Assembly (NCBI GenBank): GCA_041398785.1
Contig: JAWKUA010000018.1
Coordinates: forward strand, 62,001-126,000
DNA length: 64,000 nt
Reading direction: 5' to 3'
DNA from: Planctomycetaceae bacterium
GTDB taxonomy: Bacteria > Planctomycetota > Planctomycetia > Planctomycetales > Planctomycetaceae
In this document: positions 26,715-35,398 of the stretch, piece by piece
Position numbering within the stretch: the stretch's first letter is position 1
Layout: each line of letters begins with the position of its first letter
Notes under the pieces: model-generated
Told to the model about the DNA's origin: nothing
Databases searched by the model: none
Seen by the model: the letters and a program-made list of their open reading frames with translations, nothing else
Position numbers and translations under genes: made by a program

Positions 26715-27476
26715 ATGTGCGGACGATTCACTCTGCGAACACCGGCTGCCCGGCTTGTCGAACTGTTCCGCGCGGCGGATGTTCCCACATTGTCGCCCCG
26801 CTACAACATCGCTCCGACGCAACTGGTGCTGTGTGTTCGATCAATCTGCGACGATCCGGCAAATCGCGAAGCCGTGCTGATGAAGTGGGGGCTCATTCCG
26901 TTCTGGGCGAAGGATGAGTCGATCGGCAGTCGGATGATTAACGCTCGTTCCGAAACGGCCGCGCAGAAGCCGGCATTTCGCAAAGCCTTCGAAAGCCGCC
27001 GGTGCCTGATCATCGCCGACGGTTTCTATGAATGGGAAAAGCTGCCCGGCAGGAAGAAGCAGCCCTGGCTGATGCACCTGCCGGACAACGAACCTTTTGC
27101 GTTTGCCGGGCTCTGGGAACGATGGTCGCCGAAATCGCCGGACGAAAACGTCGCATCCGAACATCCTGCGGAAGTGACATCCTGCACGATTCTGACGACC
27201 GCTGCGAATGATGATCTGCGGTCAATGCATGATCGGATGCCCGTCATACTGCCGTCCGAAACTCATGATGCATGGCTGAGTTCTCATGCTTCCAGGGGTC
27301 AGTTGCAGGCGCTGATGCAGCCGCTGGCCGATGGTGTTCTGAGCCGTTACCCCGTGTCATCGCTGGTCAACCGAGTCGCGAACGAATCGCCCGCGTGTGC
27401 GGAACCGTGCGATTCACCGGCGGACAGCGATAGCGCCGCGCCGGATCGTCCGCGGCAGAATTCACTGTTCGAATGA
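26715..27476 (+). CDS. SOS response-associated peptidase family protein (SRAP, YedK/HMCES-like)
   Basis: Protein of the SRAP family, which forms a covalent thiazolidine crosslink to abasic sites in single-stranded DNA through the N-terminal Cys and so shields them. The sequence begins MCGRFTLR, so Cys2 is available after Met removal. Other landmarks are RYNIAPTQ, WGLIPFWAKD, NARSETAAQKPAFR, DGFYEWEK with its Glu, and MHDRMPVIL with the active-site His. Length is 253 residues with a Pro/Ser-rich tail. The next gene starts within its stop codon. Confidence 0.93.
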   Translation: MCGRFTLRTPAARLVELFRAADVPTLSPRYNIAPTQLVLCVRSICDDPANREAVLMKWGLIPFWAKDESIGSRMINARSETAAQKPAFRKAFESRRCLIIADGFYEWEKLPGRKKQPWLMHLPDNEPFAFAGLWERWSPKSPDENVASEHPAEVTSCTILTTAANDDLRSMHDRMPVILPSETHDAWLSSHASRGQLQALMQPLADGVLSRYPVSSLVNRVANESPACAEPCDSPADSDSAAPDRPRQNSLFE

Positions 27477-28057
27477 CAAACATCCGATGTTTCCTCCGCT
27501 CGGTCGCCCGGAGCGTGTTTCTGCTTCTGATCGCCGCCAACTGCTGGCTGTGGATGCAGGGAGTTCACGAGTTGGGGCACGTGATCGCCGCAAAATTGTC
27601 AGGCGGAAGTGTGTCGAAAGTCGTGTGGTGGCCGACGTCGATCTCGCGAACCGACGTTGATCCGAATCCACACCCGCTGATTGTCTGCTGGAGCGGTCCG
27701 TTGTTCGGCAGCCTGCTACCGCTGATTGCGGCCATGTGGCTGGCTGCCGCCGGGCGACGAAGCTCGGCAGCGAAGTTCTTTGCCGGGTTTTGCCTGATTG
27801 CCAACGGTGCATACCTTTCCGTGGGCAGTATCGACGGCGTCGGTGATGCCGGAACGCTGCTATCGCTGGGTGCTCCCGTCGCAGTACTTTGGAGCGTCGG
27901 CGGAGTCTTTGTCTTCGGCGGACTGCTGATCTGGCATCGGCTCGGCCGCGCGACGGACGTGTTGCGCTGCGCGGTTTCCGTCCGTGAATGCGGTCGGCAG
28001 TTGTTGTTGCTGCTGGCCACGATCAGTGTGATGGTGCTGTGCTTCGCGGCGGAATGA
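27473..28057 (+). CDS. M50-like membrane metalloprotease
   Basis: Small polytopic membrane protein (194 residues) with a zinc-binding HELGH at residues 32-36 at the start of a hydrophobic segment. Further landmarks are PLIVCWSGPLFGSLLPL and a later DGVGDAG, the usual order in site-2-protease (M50) relatives. It is shorter than RseP-type proteases and has no PDZ domain. The ATG overlaps the stop of the SRAP gene as ATGA, so the two are probably translationally coupled. The substrate is unknown, and the proteolytic role is inferred from the motif only. Confidence 0.75.
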   Translation: MTNIRCFLRSVARSVFLLLIAANCWLWMQGVHELGHVIAAKLSGGSVSKVVWWPTSISRTDVDPNPHPLIVCWSGPLFGSLLPLIAAMWLAAAGRRSSAAKFFAGFCLIANGAYLSVGSIDGVGDAGTLLSLGAPVAVLWSVGGVFVFGGLLIWHRLGRATDVLRCAVSVRECGRQLLLLLATISVMVLCFAAE

Positions 28058-28307
28058 CAGCCGGTAAAGCGAAGGGCGGGCTGGGTAATCTGCGACGAGT
28101 CACACGGACGCCTGGACTTTGCAGCGATTCCGGCGCGTCGAATCAGAATCCACAGAACCAAACTCGCGCCGCTGATTGCTGAACGAAAAACCCGCAGCCG
28201 CCTTCAGTTTCTCCGCTCGCATTCTGTTCTGCGTGTAAGCTCGTGACAGTCAACAGATCAACAACGTCTGTTCCGCATGTCTTCCACTGAAACAGAAAGG
28301 TCACGCT

Positions 28308-28655
28308 ATGCGGCTAATGGTTACTTTGAGTGGTGCACTGATTCTGTCGATGGCTTCGCAACTGCATGCGGCCGATGAAGTGCGGTCTGCTCAGAAGACG
28401 CCGGTGACATTGTCAACGGTATCAGCGCCGGCTGATGCGAAGACGTCCGCGCCGATTGTTACCGAAACGGTTGTGCCGAATGACTCGGCCCTTCAGACGG
28501 TGTCGCGGACTCGGCCGATGCGGCTTCGTTCGACTTCCTCCCGTCCGATCTTCACCCGTGGAACGCCGTTGCGGCAAGGCAACACAGGCGTGCTGGGCCG
28601 CGTCATGGAACTGGAACGCAGAAAGAACGCATGGCTGCGCAGCATGTTCCGTTAA
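28308..28655 (+). CDS. Small secreted protein of unknown function
   Basis: 115 residues with a clear signal peptide (MRLMVTLSGALILSMASQLHA) and AGAAAGG-like AGAAAGG spacing upstream of the ATG (AGAAAGGTCACGCT). The mature part is Thr/Ser/Arg-rich and ends with a basic segment LERRKNAWLRSMFR. No domain is recognised. Codon use matches the neighbours. It stands alone between the M50-like gene and a small winged-helix gene. Confidence 0.6.
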   Translation: MRLMVTLSGALILSMASQLHAADEVRSAQKTPVTLSTVSAPADAKTSAPIVTETVVPNDSALQTVSRTRPMRLRSTSSRPIFTRGTPLRQGNTGVLGRVMELERRKNAWLRSMFR

Positions 28656-29041
28656 AGCGTCCGGTCGCACTCAGCGGCTGTCCCGCTTCACGGCAGAAGA
28701 AATCTGCTTCGTTACCACGTCGGCGACCTGCTGCTGCCGACCAGAACAGAATCAGCGAGGTGACACGACACCAACAGATTCCACACCTTTGATTGACACC
28801 AGCGAAGAACGATACCACCAGAGCATGACACCTTAGATTGGCACCAGGGACAGCGGATTCTTTCGAGCCGGCGACGGTATTCGGAAGGGTCCGCTTTTTT
28901 TGTTCAGCGCACTCAACGCTGTCGCGGTGTCGACGTTCCCTCGCGGTCGAATATACTGTGGGTCATGGTTGCAGTCTCGGCGGTGGCGATCCGCTGAACG
29001 TGCTGCGTTTCTGTCTGAATTCAGCTTCCGGAAACAAACCA
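28656..29041. other. Intergenic gap with a short direct repeat
   Basis: No gene supported. A 20-base direct repeat (ACACCTTTGATTGACACCAG at 28783-28802; ACACCTTAGATTGGCACCAG at 28828-28847) is the only visible structure; its function is unknown. Short frames here have no ribosome binding site. Confidence 0.5.
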
Positions 29042-29263
29042 ATGGCAGCAGTCGCAGAGATGGATCCGATCGAAGAAATCGGACAGACGGCCGGCCTGAT
29101 CTGGCACTTCCTGAGCGAACACGGAACGACTTCGGTGAGCAGGCTTGTGACGGGAGTTGAGGCGCCGCGCGACCTGGTGCTTCAGGGAATCGGCTGGCTT
29201 GCGCGGGAAGAAAAGATTGCCGTTGAACGGACGTCCCGCAGCAGGACCATCCGCCTTCGCTAG
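29042..29263 (+). CDS. Winged helix-turn-helix domain protein (DUF2582-like)
   Basis: 73-residue protein consisting of a single winged-helix fold (IGQTAGLIWHFLSEHG, VSRLVTGVEAPRDLVLQGIGWLAREEKI, then a beta wing). Such small proteins are possible DNA-binding regulators; the target is not known. The ATG at 29042 is chosen because upstream residues in the same frame do not look coding. It runs convergently into the S1C protease gene, six bases away. Confidence 0.7.
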   Translation: MAAVAEMDPIEEIGQTAGLIWHFLSEHGTTSVSRLVTGVEAPRDLVLQGIGWLAREEKIAVERTSRSRTIRLR

Positions 29264-29269
29264 GATCGC

Positions 29270-31276
29270 TTACAGCGCGGATTCCGTGTCCTGTTTCTTC
29301 AGTTGTTCAAACACGCGCTGGACGGCGCTGGCAGGAATGGCGTAGCTGCTGATACGAGCCGCCCGCGCGATGTTAATGCCGATCGCATTACCGGACGCGT
29401 CCAGCAACGGACCGCCGCATTGCTGCGGAAACAGGTCGGTGTCGTGCTGGAAGGCTTCCGGGAATCCGGAGTTGTGCAGGCTGGCATACTTGCCAAGCTC
29501 CTTCAGTTCGCTGTAGCGCGGAAGCAGCGCGTCATTCTGTTCACTGATGAACCGTCCAGTCAGAGTCACGGGGACGGTGATGATCTTGTTATCGCGGATC
29601 ACCTTCACGTCGATCCTGTCGCCCGGCGAATAGTTCTGCAGGTGCGAGACCAGTTGTTCCGGGCCTTTCATCTCCGTTCCGCTGATTTGCAGCACGACAT
29701 CGCCGCCTTTCAGACCGCTTCGTTCGGCCGCTCCCCCGGCAATCACTTTTCTGATCAGCACGCCTGACGAATGCGGGAACGGTTCGATTCCCAGAAAGGG
29801 TTTCGAAGCCGTCTGCAGCGTGTGAATATCGACGCTGATGACTCCCGGCAGAATCGGGTTGCCCCGGAAATCCGTTGTGATGACCAAACGGCCGGGATCA
29901 GTCGTGTCGTCGCCGGCCCAGGTGACAGGAGTCAGATCCGCGGCGTCGACTTTCAGCAGCGCAAGATCGTAGGCATCGTCGACGGCGACGCGCCGGAACT
30001 TCCGGCGACTGCCATCGGGGAAGACGCAATCCGGGTCAACCGCGCGATGCAGTTCGCTGGCTTTCGTCAGAATGTAGCCGTTACGCGACATGACGGTTCC
30101 CAGCGCCAGCGAGCGTCCGAATTCGTGGATCTCCACAACGGAGTTCTTAACGGCTTTGACGACCGGTTCGAATTCCTTCAACTGGTCTGGCGACCGCTTC
30201 TCATACGGCCCGACTCGGCGATGAAGTGTCAATTCCAGTTTCGTGTCTTCATCTTCGCTGTCATCATCGTCGTGACCAAAGGAATGCGGTTCGTCGCTGT
30301 CGTCCGGACGTATGCCGGTCTTCAGATGGACCGTTCGCTCCCGATCGCTGCGGCGCAAAACAACGTCGACTTCCCGGCCGTCTTCCAACTGGTCCAGCAA
30401 AGTGCTGAGTTCCAGGCGATCCGCAAACCGCTGGCCGTCGATCGAAACCAGCGTATCGTTTGGCTGGATGCCGGCTTTATCGGCCGGACCGTTTCTGATG
30501 ACTCCGCGGACTTCCGCCGTGAAGTGCCGCCAGCGAAGATCGGTGCCGAAGAAGTCGGATTCGGCAAGTTCGTTGTCAAACGCCCGCAGCCGTCCCCATT
30601 CGTCACCGTTTTTCAGTCGATCCCAGTCGCGATGCCAGACGTCGATGGCGACATGGCGGTTCTCGACGATGACTTCCGTAATCATGCTGTGAATGCCGAT
30701 CAGCCGACCGTCCAGATCAAATAGCGGTCCGCCGGAATCACCCAGCACAATGGCGTTATCGGAAATGATTGTCATTGCGCCGACGGACAGCACGCGGCCG
30801 AATCGCACGGGTGCCGGGCGGTCTTTGCGGAAGCCGCCAGGATGTCCCAGAGCAAAACAGAAGTCTCCCGCGCTGACCTCCGACGAACGCCCCATCGTCA
30901 CGTGAGGAAACTCGCTGCCGTCGGCGGGCATCCGCTTGATCTTCAGCATGGCCGCGTCGGCGGAACGGTTCTTTCCCAGCACGTCGCATTCGTATTCCCG
31001 GCCATCCGGAAAGATGACGTACGTTGACTGTCTGGACCTGCGGCGTCTGAAGTGTGACGACTCAACGACGTGAGCTGCCGTCAATACGATTCCGTCACCG
31101 GAAACCACCACACCGCTGCCAAAACCAATTCTGTCGGTGACTCCCACGATGGCGGGCTGCACGCTTTTCAGTGCCTCCGTCAGCCGCTCCTGCCGCTGTT
31201 GCAGAGTAACTTCGTTTGCGGAAAGACTGCCGACCTGGATGAAGAAAAGGCACAGTAAAGAAGCGTGACGAATCAT
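29270..31276 (-). CDS. S1C (DegP-like) serine protease with two protease-like and two PDZ domains
   Basis: Exported trypsin-like protease. The start at 31276 gives a signal peptide (MIRHASLLCLFFIQVGSLSA). The first protease domain has an intact triad: His69 in TAAHVV, Asp108 in SADAAML and Ser181 in GDSGGP. The first PDZ spans about 250-320. A second trypsin-like region (about 375-490, completed at 605-655) is degenerate: the His position reads TKASEL and the Ser motif QQCGGPL. A second PDZ at about 495-572 is inserted in it. Only the first domain should be catalytic. The role is probably periplasmic protein quality control or processing. Confidence 0.85.
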   Translation of the reverse strand: MIRHASLLCLFFIQVGSLSANEVTLQQRQERLTEALKSVQPAIVGVTDRIGFGSGVVVSGDGIVLTAAHVVESSHFRRRRSRQSTYVIFPDGREYECDVLGKNRSADAAMLKIKRMPADGSEFPHVTMGRSSEVSAGDFCFALGHPGGFRKDRPAPVRFGRVLSVGAMTIISDNAIVLGDSGGPLFDLDGRLIGIHSMITEVIVENRHVAIDVWHRDWDRLKNGDEWGRLRAFDNELAESDFFGTDLRWRHFTAEVRGVIRNGPADKAGIQPNDTLVSIDGQRFADRLELSTLLDQLEDGREVDVVLRRSDRERTVHLKTGIRPDDSDEPHSFGHDDDDSEDEDTKLELTLHRRVGPYEKRSPDQLKEFEPVVKAVKNSVVEIHEFGRSLALGTVMSRNGYILTKASELHRAVDPDCVFPDGSRRKFRRVAVDDAYDLALLKVDAADLTPVTWAGDDTTDPGRLVITTDFRGNPILPGVISVDIHTLQTASKPFLGIEPFPHSSGVLIRKVIAGGAAERSGLKGGDVVLQISGTEMKGPEQLVSHLQNYSPGDRIDVKVIRDNKIITVPVTLTGRFISEQNDALLPRYSELKELGKYASLHNSGFPEAFQHDTDLFPQQCGGPLLDASGNAIGINIARAARISSYAIPASAVQRVFEQLKKQDTESAL

Positions 31277-31556
31277 CTGTCGCAGCTTTCCGTTGGACGC
31301 GCTTTCGGGAAGTAGGTCCGGCAGTGGCCCGGACTGGCACGGCGTTTCGGGAACCAACACCGACACGGCAGCGATGTGTCGTATCGCAGTACCTCGAATA
31401 ACGGGAAACGCACCGGTGAATCAGACACGCGAACGCCCGGGATGTGCGACTTTCCGGAATCCGTCCCCGGCATCGAGGTACCCGTCGGTCATTTTGATGC
31501 CCATTCTACGCTGCGAATGAGTGATTGCCAGACGAGGATTCGTCGGCGCGCCGCCG

Positions 31557-32426
31557 TCAGACAATGCAGCCTTCCGTCGGGCTGGACGCGGTCGCGTACA
31601 GTTTCTTCGCAATCCGTCCTGCCAGAAATGCGTGCCGCCCGGCCTGACATGCCTGTCGCATGGCATCCGCCATCAGGTGCGGGTTGCGCGCGCCGGCGAT
31701 TCCCGTGTTGAGTAAGACGCCGTCGCATCCCAATTCCATCGCGACCGCCACATCGCTGGCCGTGCCGACTCCGGCATCCACGATGACCGGATAGTCCGGG
31801 TCGTCTTCCTTCAGGTACTCCAGACAGATGCGGATGCTGTTGGGGTTCAGAATCCCCTGCCCGCTGCCGATCGGGCTGCCGGCCGGCATCACGGATGTCG
31901 CTCCCGCTTCCTTCAAGCGCCGCGCGGTCATGGGATCGTCCGACGTATAGCACAGCACCTGAAACCCGTCGTCCACAAGCTGGCGGCAGGCGTCAATCGT
32001 CGCAACGGGATCCGGCAACAGCGTTTTCGTGTCGCCCAGAACTTCCAGCTTGACCCAGTCGGCTCCCGGGTTTTCCAGGCCCCGCAGGATTTCACGACCC
32101 AGCCGAGCGACGCGAATTGCATCTTCGGCCGAAAAGCATCCCGCTGTGTTCGGCAGAATCGTGTACTGGTCCAGATCAATGAAATCCAGAATGTTGCGGC
32201 CTTCCGCGTCAACCAGCCGTTCGCGGCGGACGGCCACAGTGATCACGTCCGCTCCGCTGACCCGCAGGCAGTCGCGCATTTGTTCGAAGGTCGCGTATTT
32301 GCCGGTTCCCACGATCAGCCGAGACTTCAGTGTATGCGTACCGAGAGTCAGCGGAGTGTCCGCGGGCTGAAGCGACTGCGCGCCGGTGGACGGAAGTTGC
32401 GTCTCGGCAGATGCGGATAGGCTCAT
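31557..32426 (-). CDS. thiG: Thiazole synthase
   Basis: Forms the thiazole phosphate of thiamine from 1-deoxyxylulose 5-phosphate, dehydroglycine and the ThiS thiocarboxylate, in the cytoplasm. Family blocks are SRLIVGTGKY, the VAVRRERL strand, LPNTAGCFSAEDAIR, WVKLEVLGD, MPAGSPIGSGQG, VDAGVGTASDVAVAMELGCDGVLLNTGIA. Length is 289 residues with an N-terminal extension of about 30. thiS lies 58 bases upstream, as is usual. Confidence 0.96.
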   Translation of the reverse strand: MSLSASAETQLPSTGAQSLQPADTPLTLGTHTLKSRLIVGTGKYATFEQMRDCLRVSGADVITVAVRRERLVDAEGRNILDFIDLDQYTILPNTAGCFSAEDAIRVARLGREILRGLENPGADWVKLEVLGDTKTLLPDPVATIDACRQLVDDGFQVLCYTSDDPMTARRLKEAGATSVMPAGSPIGSGQGILNPNSIRICLEYLKEDDPDYPVIVDAGVGTASDVAVAMELGCDGVLLNTGIAGARNPHLMADAMRQACQAGRHAFLAGRIAKKLYATASSPTEGCIV

Positions 32427-32484
32427 TGTCGGTTTGTCTGGTTCAGAAAGATGGATGTATGAAAAACAGCGGATTCGGTCGTCG

Positions 32485-32688
32485 TCAGCCGCCGCCCACG
32501 AGCGTCACGATCTCGATGTTGTCGCCTTCCTGCAGAAACCGTTCGTGGTGTTCCTCGCGAGGGACCACGTACTGATTCTGTTCGACAGCGCAATATCGGT
32601 TGTTGATTCCCAGATCTTCCAGCAGATCGGCGACGGTCCATTCGTCGGGGACTTCCCTGGCTTCACCGTTCAGTTGAATCGTCGGCAT
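32485..32688 (-). CDS. thiS: Sulfur carrier protein ThiS
   Basis: 67-residue ubiquitin-like sulfur carrier. It begins MPTIQLNGEA and ends in LVGGG, giving the C-terminal Gly-Gly (here three Gly) needed for adenylation and thiocarboxylation. A GGGAGC stretch lies ahead of the ATG. It precedes thiG on the same strand. No thiF, thiH, thiO or TPP riboswitch was found next to it. Confidence 0.93.
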   Translation of the reverse strand: MPTIQLNGEAREVPDEWTVADLLEDLGINNRYCAVEQNQYVVPREEHHERFLQEGDNIEIVTLVGGG

Positions 32689-32850
32689 CTGACTGCTCCC
32701 GTGACCTGACACTCTGGCCGCATCATACCGCCTGCGAAACCTGCGGAAAGCCACGCCGTGCCGCGAACATTCCGGTGCCGCGCGACGTGTGTATCCCCCG
32801 GGCTCAGTTTCCAAAGAACTCGTCGGCAGCTCTTGAAGTCGGCGGGGAAC

Positions 32851-34629
32851 TCAACGAATCGCCGGTACCAGAGCGTTCCGGCCTTCCACCGCTTGCCATG
32901 ACGCGTTTGCGGCGACGGCCTCGTACGTCTGATCGTTGCCGCCCGGCCATTCAATCTGAACCTGATCAGCCGTTTTGGCGGTCCCCAGACCGAAGTGCAT
33001 CCAGCGGCTTCCCGTGGAACCATAGCTGCCGCCTCCCTTCCACTGTCTGGACTGCGTGATCTGCTTTCCGTCGCTGTCAGTGGATGTCACGCGAACCACG
33101 GTGCCGATTGCCTCGCGAGCTCCCCGGGTCCCGATCAGTCCGATTTTCAGCCAGCCGTGCTTCGTGTCGCTCGTATTTTGAACGATGGAAGCCGGATCGT
33201 TGTTGTGTGAGACAGCCAGATCCGGATCCCCGTCGTCATCAAAGTCGAAAGCGACCGCGCCTCGCCCCATGTGAGTTTCCGCAAAGAATCCTCCGATGGC
33301 CTGCGCGACATTGACCAGCCGCGTTCCGGAAAGATTTTCAAACATCAGCGGGGTTTGTTTCAGAGAGTTGCTTCTGGGAAAACGAATCACGTGGCCGTTG
33401 GAAACAAACAGGTCCTCGTCTCCATCCAGATCCGCATCCATCGCGCACGTGCCCCAGCCGACGTACAATGCGCCCACGGCGTTGACTCCCAGTCGCTGGC
33501 TGGAATGTCGGAACAGCATGTTGTCGTGGTTCTCATACAAAGCGCTGGTTTCGCGTTCGTAGTTCGTAACCCACAGATCGAACAGGCCGTCCCGGTTGTA
33601 GTCCATCAATTCCACTCCCATGCTGCCGTCGGGAACGCCGCGATCGCTGAGGCTGGAACCGCTGAGCAGCGAATCGTCGGTCAGCGTGTGTTCCGGCGTG
33701 GAGTGATACAGCGTGTTTGGAACCGTGTCGTTCGTGACGTAGACGTCCAGCAGCCGGTCGCCGTTCACGTCGGCGACGACAACGCCCAGGCCCTTGCCGT
33801 CGGTCTGCAGATTCATCGCCCGCGATTCGTCGGTAAAGCCGCCACTGCCGTCGCTGAAGTACAGCGTGTCGGGCAGACCGGTGAAGTCACGCGGCGGACA
33901 GATTTCCCGCTGACCTTCCGTCGGTCCCTGACAATACGGGTGATTCTCCTTCGACCAGTCGACGTAGTGACAGATGTAAACATCGGGAGCTCCGTCGCCG
34001 TTGATGTCGCCCCACGCCGCGCTGCTGCTCCACAGAGAATCGGTCAGGCCGGACGGCGCGGCGATCTCCTGAAACGTTCCATCGCCCAGGTTGTGCAGCA
34101 GTTGCAGGCCGCCATAACCGGTGACCAGAACGTCGCGAAATCCGTCGCCGTCGAAATCCGCGGCGGCACCGCCGTGACTATAAAACTTCGCGACTCCGGC
34201 TCCCGACTGTGCCGAACAATCTTCGAATCGTCCAGCACCGCGATTGCGAAACAATCCGCACGGCAGACCGGACGTCTTCAGTTCCGCGTCGATCTGTCCG
34301 CCGCCGGGAAACAGAAGATCTTCTCGTCCGTCGGCATCGGCATCGATGACAGCGATGCCGCCGCCCAGTGATTCGGGAATCGAAAAATTCCCGGCCTCCT
34401 GACCGTTGTGGTAGGTGAAGACCACACCGCTGTCGGCAGTCATTTCGGCAAACCGCATGCTGGTCGCCGGCTGCGCGGAGGATTCGCCGGGGGACGTTCC
34501 GTGCGTCTGGCCCGCTGCGCCGTTCGCGTCACCGGACGTCGTAACCGGCTCCGTTGTCGAATTGTCGCAGCCGATGCTGAACACCGCCCACAGAAGGGCA
34601 AGCGAAAATGCCCGAAATACTCTAGCCAT
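32851..34629 (-). CDS. CRTAC1-family lipoprotein with FG-GAP repeats and ASPIC/UnbV domain
   Basis: Exported lipoprotein: the signal peptide ends in a lipobox (AVFSIGC). Several FG-GAP/VCBS calcium-binding repeats follow (DADADGREDLLFPG, DFDGDGFRDVLVTGYGG, DINGDGAPDVYI, DVNGDRLLDVYVTND, DYNRDGLFDLWVTN, DLDGDEDLFVSNG). These suggest a beta-propeller. The C-terminal ASPIC/UnbV domain contains REAIGTVVRVT, GGSYGSTGSRWMHFGLG and VQIEWPGG. The role is unknown; the family is expanded in planctomycetes and thought to work at the cell surface. It lies upstream of thiS on the same strand with a 160-base gap, so co-transcription is uncertain. Confidence 0.88.
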   Translation of the reverse strand: MARVFRAFSLALLWAVFSIGCDNSTTEPVTTSGDANGAAGQTHGTSPGESSAQPATSMRFAEMTADSGVVFTYHNGQEAGNFSIPESLGGGIAVIDADADGREDLLFPGGGQIDAELKTSGLPCGLFRNRGAGRFEDCSAQSGAGVAKFYSHGGAAADFDGDGFRDVLVTGYGGLQLLHNLGDGTFQEIAAPSGLTDSLWSSSAAWGDINGDGAPDVYICHYVDWSKENHPYCQGPTEGQREICPPRDFTGLPDTLYFSDGSGGFTDESRAMNLQTDGKGLGVVVADVNGDRLLDVYVTNDTVPNTLYHSTPEHTLTDDSLLSGSSLSDRGVPDGSMGVELMDYNRDGLFDLWVTNYERETSALYENHDNMLFRHSSQRLGVNAVGALYVGWGTCAMDADLDGDEDLFVSNGHVIRFPRSNSLKQTPLMFENLSGTRLVNVAQAIGGFFAETHMGRGAVAFDFDDDGDPDLAVSHNNDPASIVQNTSDTKHGWLKIGLIGTRGAREAIGTVVRVTSTDSDGKQITQSRQWKGGGSYGSTGSRWMHFGLGTAKTADQVQIEWPGGNDQTYEAVAANASWQAVEGRNALVPAIR

Positions 34630-34710
34630 CAGCTTGTCCCGCGCGGAACTCGCGCTTCCTGAAGGACGCTCGGCACCGTTCGTGCCACGGAGTTGTCATA
34701 GTTGCGCACG

Positions 34711-35127
34711 TCATGACAGCAGCCACTCCCTGCATTTCGCCGCCGCTTCGAGGCAGCGTCGTTCAGACGCACGGCAATGCGGCGAATTCATGTCACGCAG
34801 CGCTGCCGCGGCGGACCGGCAGCGGTCCGCACAACTCTGCAGCAACGCCGTGCAGTAACCGTGCTGCGGCCGGGTTCGCGTCAACATCACACAGCACGCG
34901 GCGCGGCAATCCATACACTGCACGGCGGCTCGCTGCCAGTTTCCACACTTCTCAGATGCGCACTCCTGTGCTCGCTGGATGACCGCGTCACACTCTCGAA
35001 CGCATGCCAGAAGCGACTCTTCAATAGAGAATCCCGCCGCGCTGTCGCGAAGGAAATCTGCACTGTTCACGAATGTCGGCACGCTCGCACATCCGGCCAG
35101 AATGGCGATCGCCTCACGTCTTTTCAT
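34711..35127 (-). CDS. Four-helix-bundle copper storage protein (Csp-like), Cys-rich
   Basis: 138-residue helical protein with 15 Cys, 14 of them after a twin-Arg-like leader (MKRREAIAILAGCASVPTF). Cys pairs are spaced three or four apart (CVREC, CMDCRAACC, CADRC), and others follow the i/i+4/i+7 pattern of Csp proteins. Csp proteins bind many Cu(I) ions through Cys lining a four-helix bundle. The start at 35127 is supported by GGAGA upstream. The leader suggests export. cutC, the other copper-related gene of the window, is far away (6 kb). Confidence 0.82.
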   Translation of the reverse strand: MKRREAIAILAGCASVPTFVNSADFLRDSAAGFSIEESLLACVRECDAVIQRAQECASEKCGNWQRAAVQCMDCRAACCVMLTRTRPQHGYCTALLQSCADRCRSAAAALRDMNSPHCRASERRCLEAAAKCREWLLS

Positions 35128-35398
35128 CAGGCTGTTCTCCCACGAGTTTCCGGAAAACTGCAGACAGTCGGCTGCTGACCCAAAAGTGTACGCCGACATC
35201 GCAGATTTCACCAAGACGAGCAGTTCCCGTGTTACGATGCGAGACAGCAGAAGAACCAGGGAAATCTGATCGCAGACAGGTTCATTCCGCCAGGCTGCCG
35301 GAGTTGCGACCAAATCTCCCGATCACGCAGCAGTCGCATTCACCGCGAATCCGGCAGCTCGATACGGTGATTCGCGGAAAACGCCGGCGAACTCACAT

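Noticed and set aside
26599..26788. Longer start for mobB (minus strand, to 26788)
   Set aside because: It would place the P-loop about 140 residues into the protein, whereas MobB proteins begin with it. The extra part covers the 90-bp repeat.
32690..32850. Possible TPP riboswitch ahead of thiS
   Set aside because: The conserved CUGAGA and the ACCUGA-plus-GGxUAAUGCC segments of the thi box could not be found on the minus strand.
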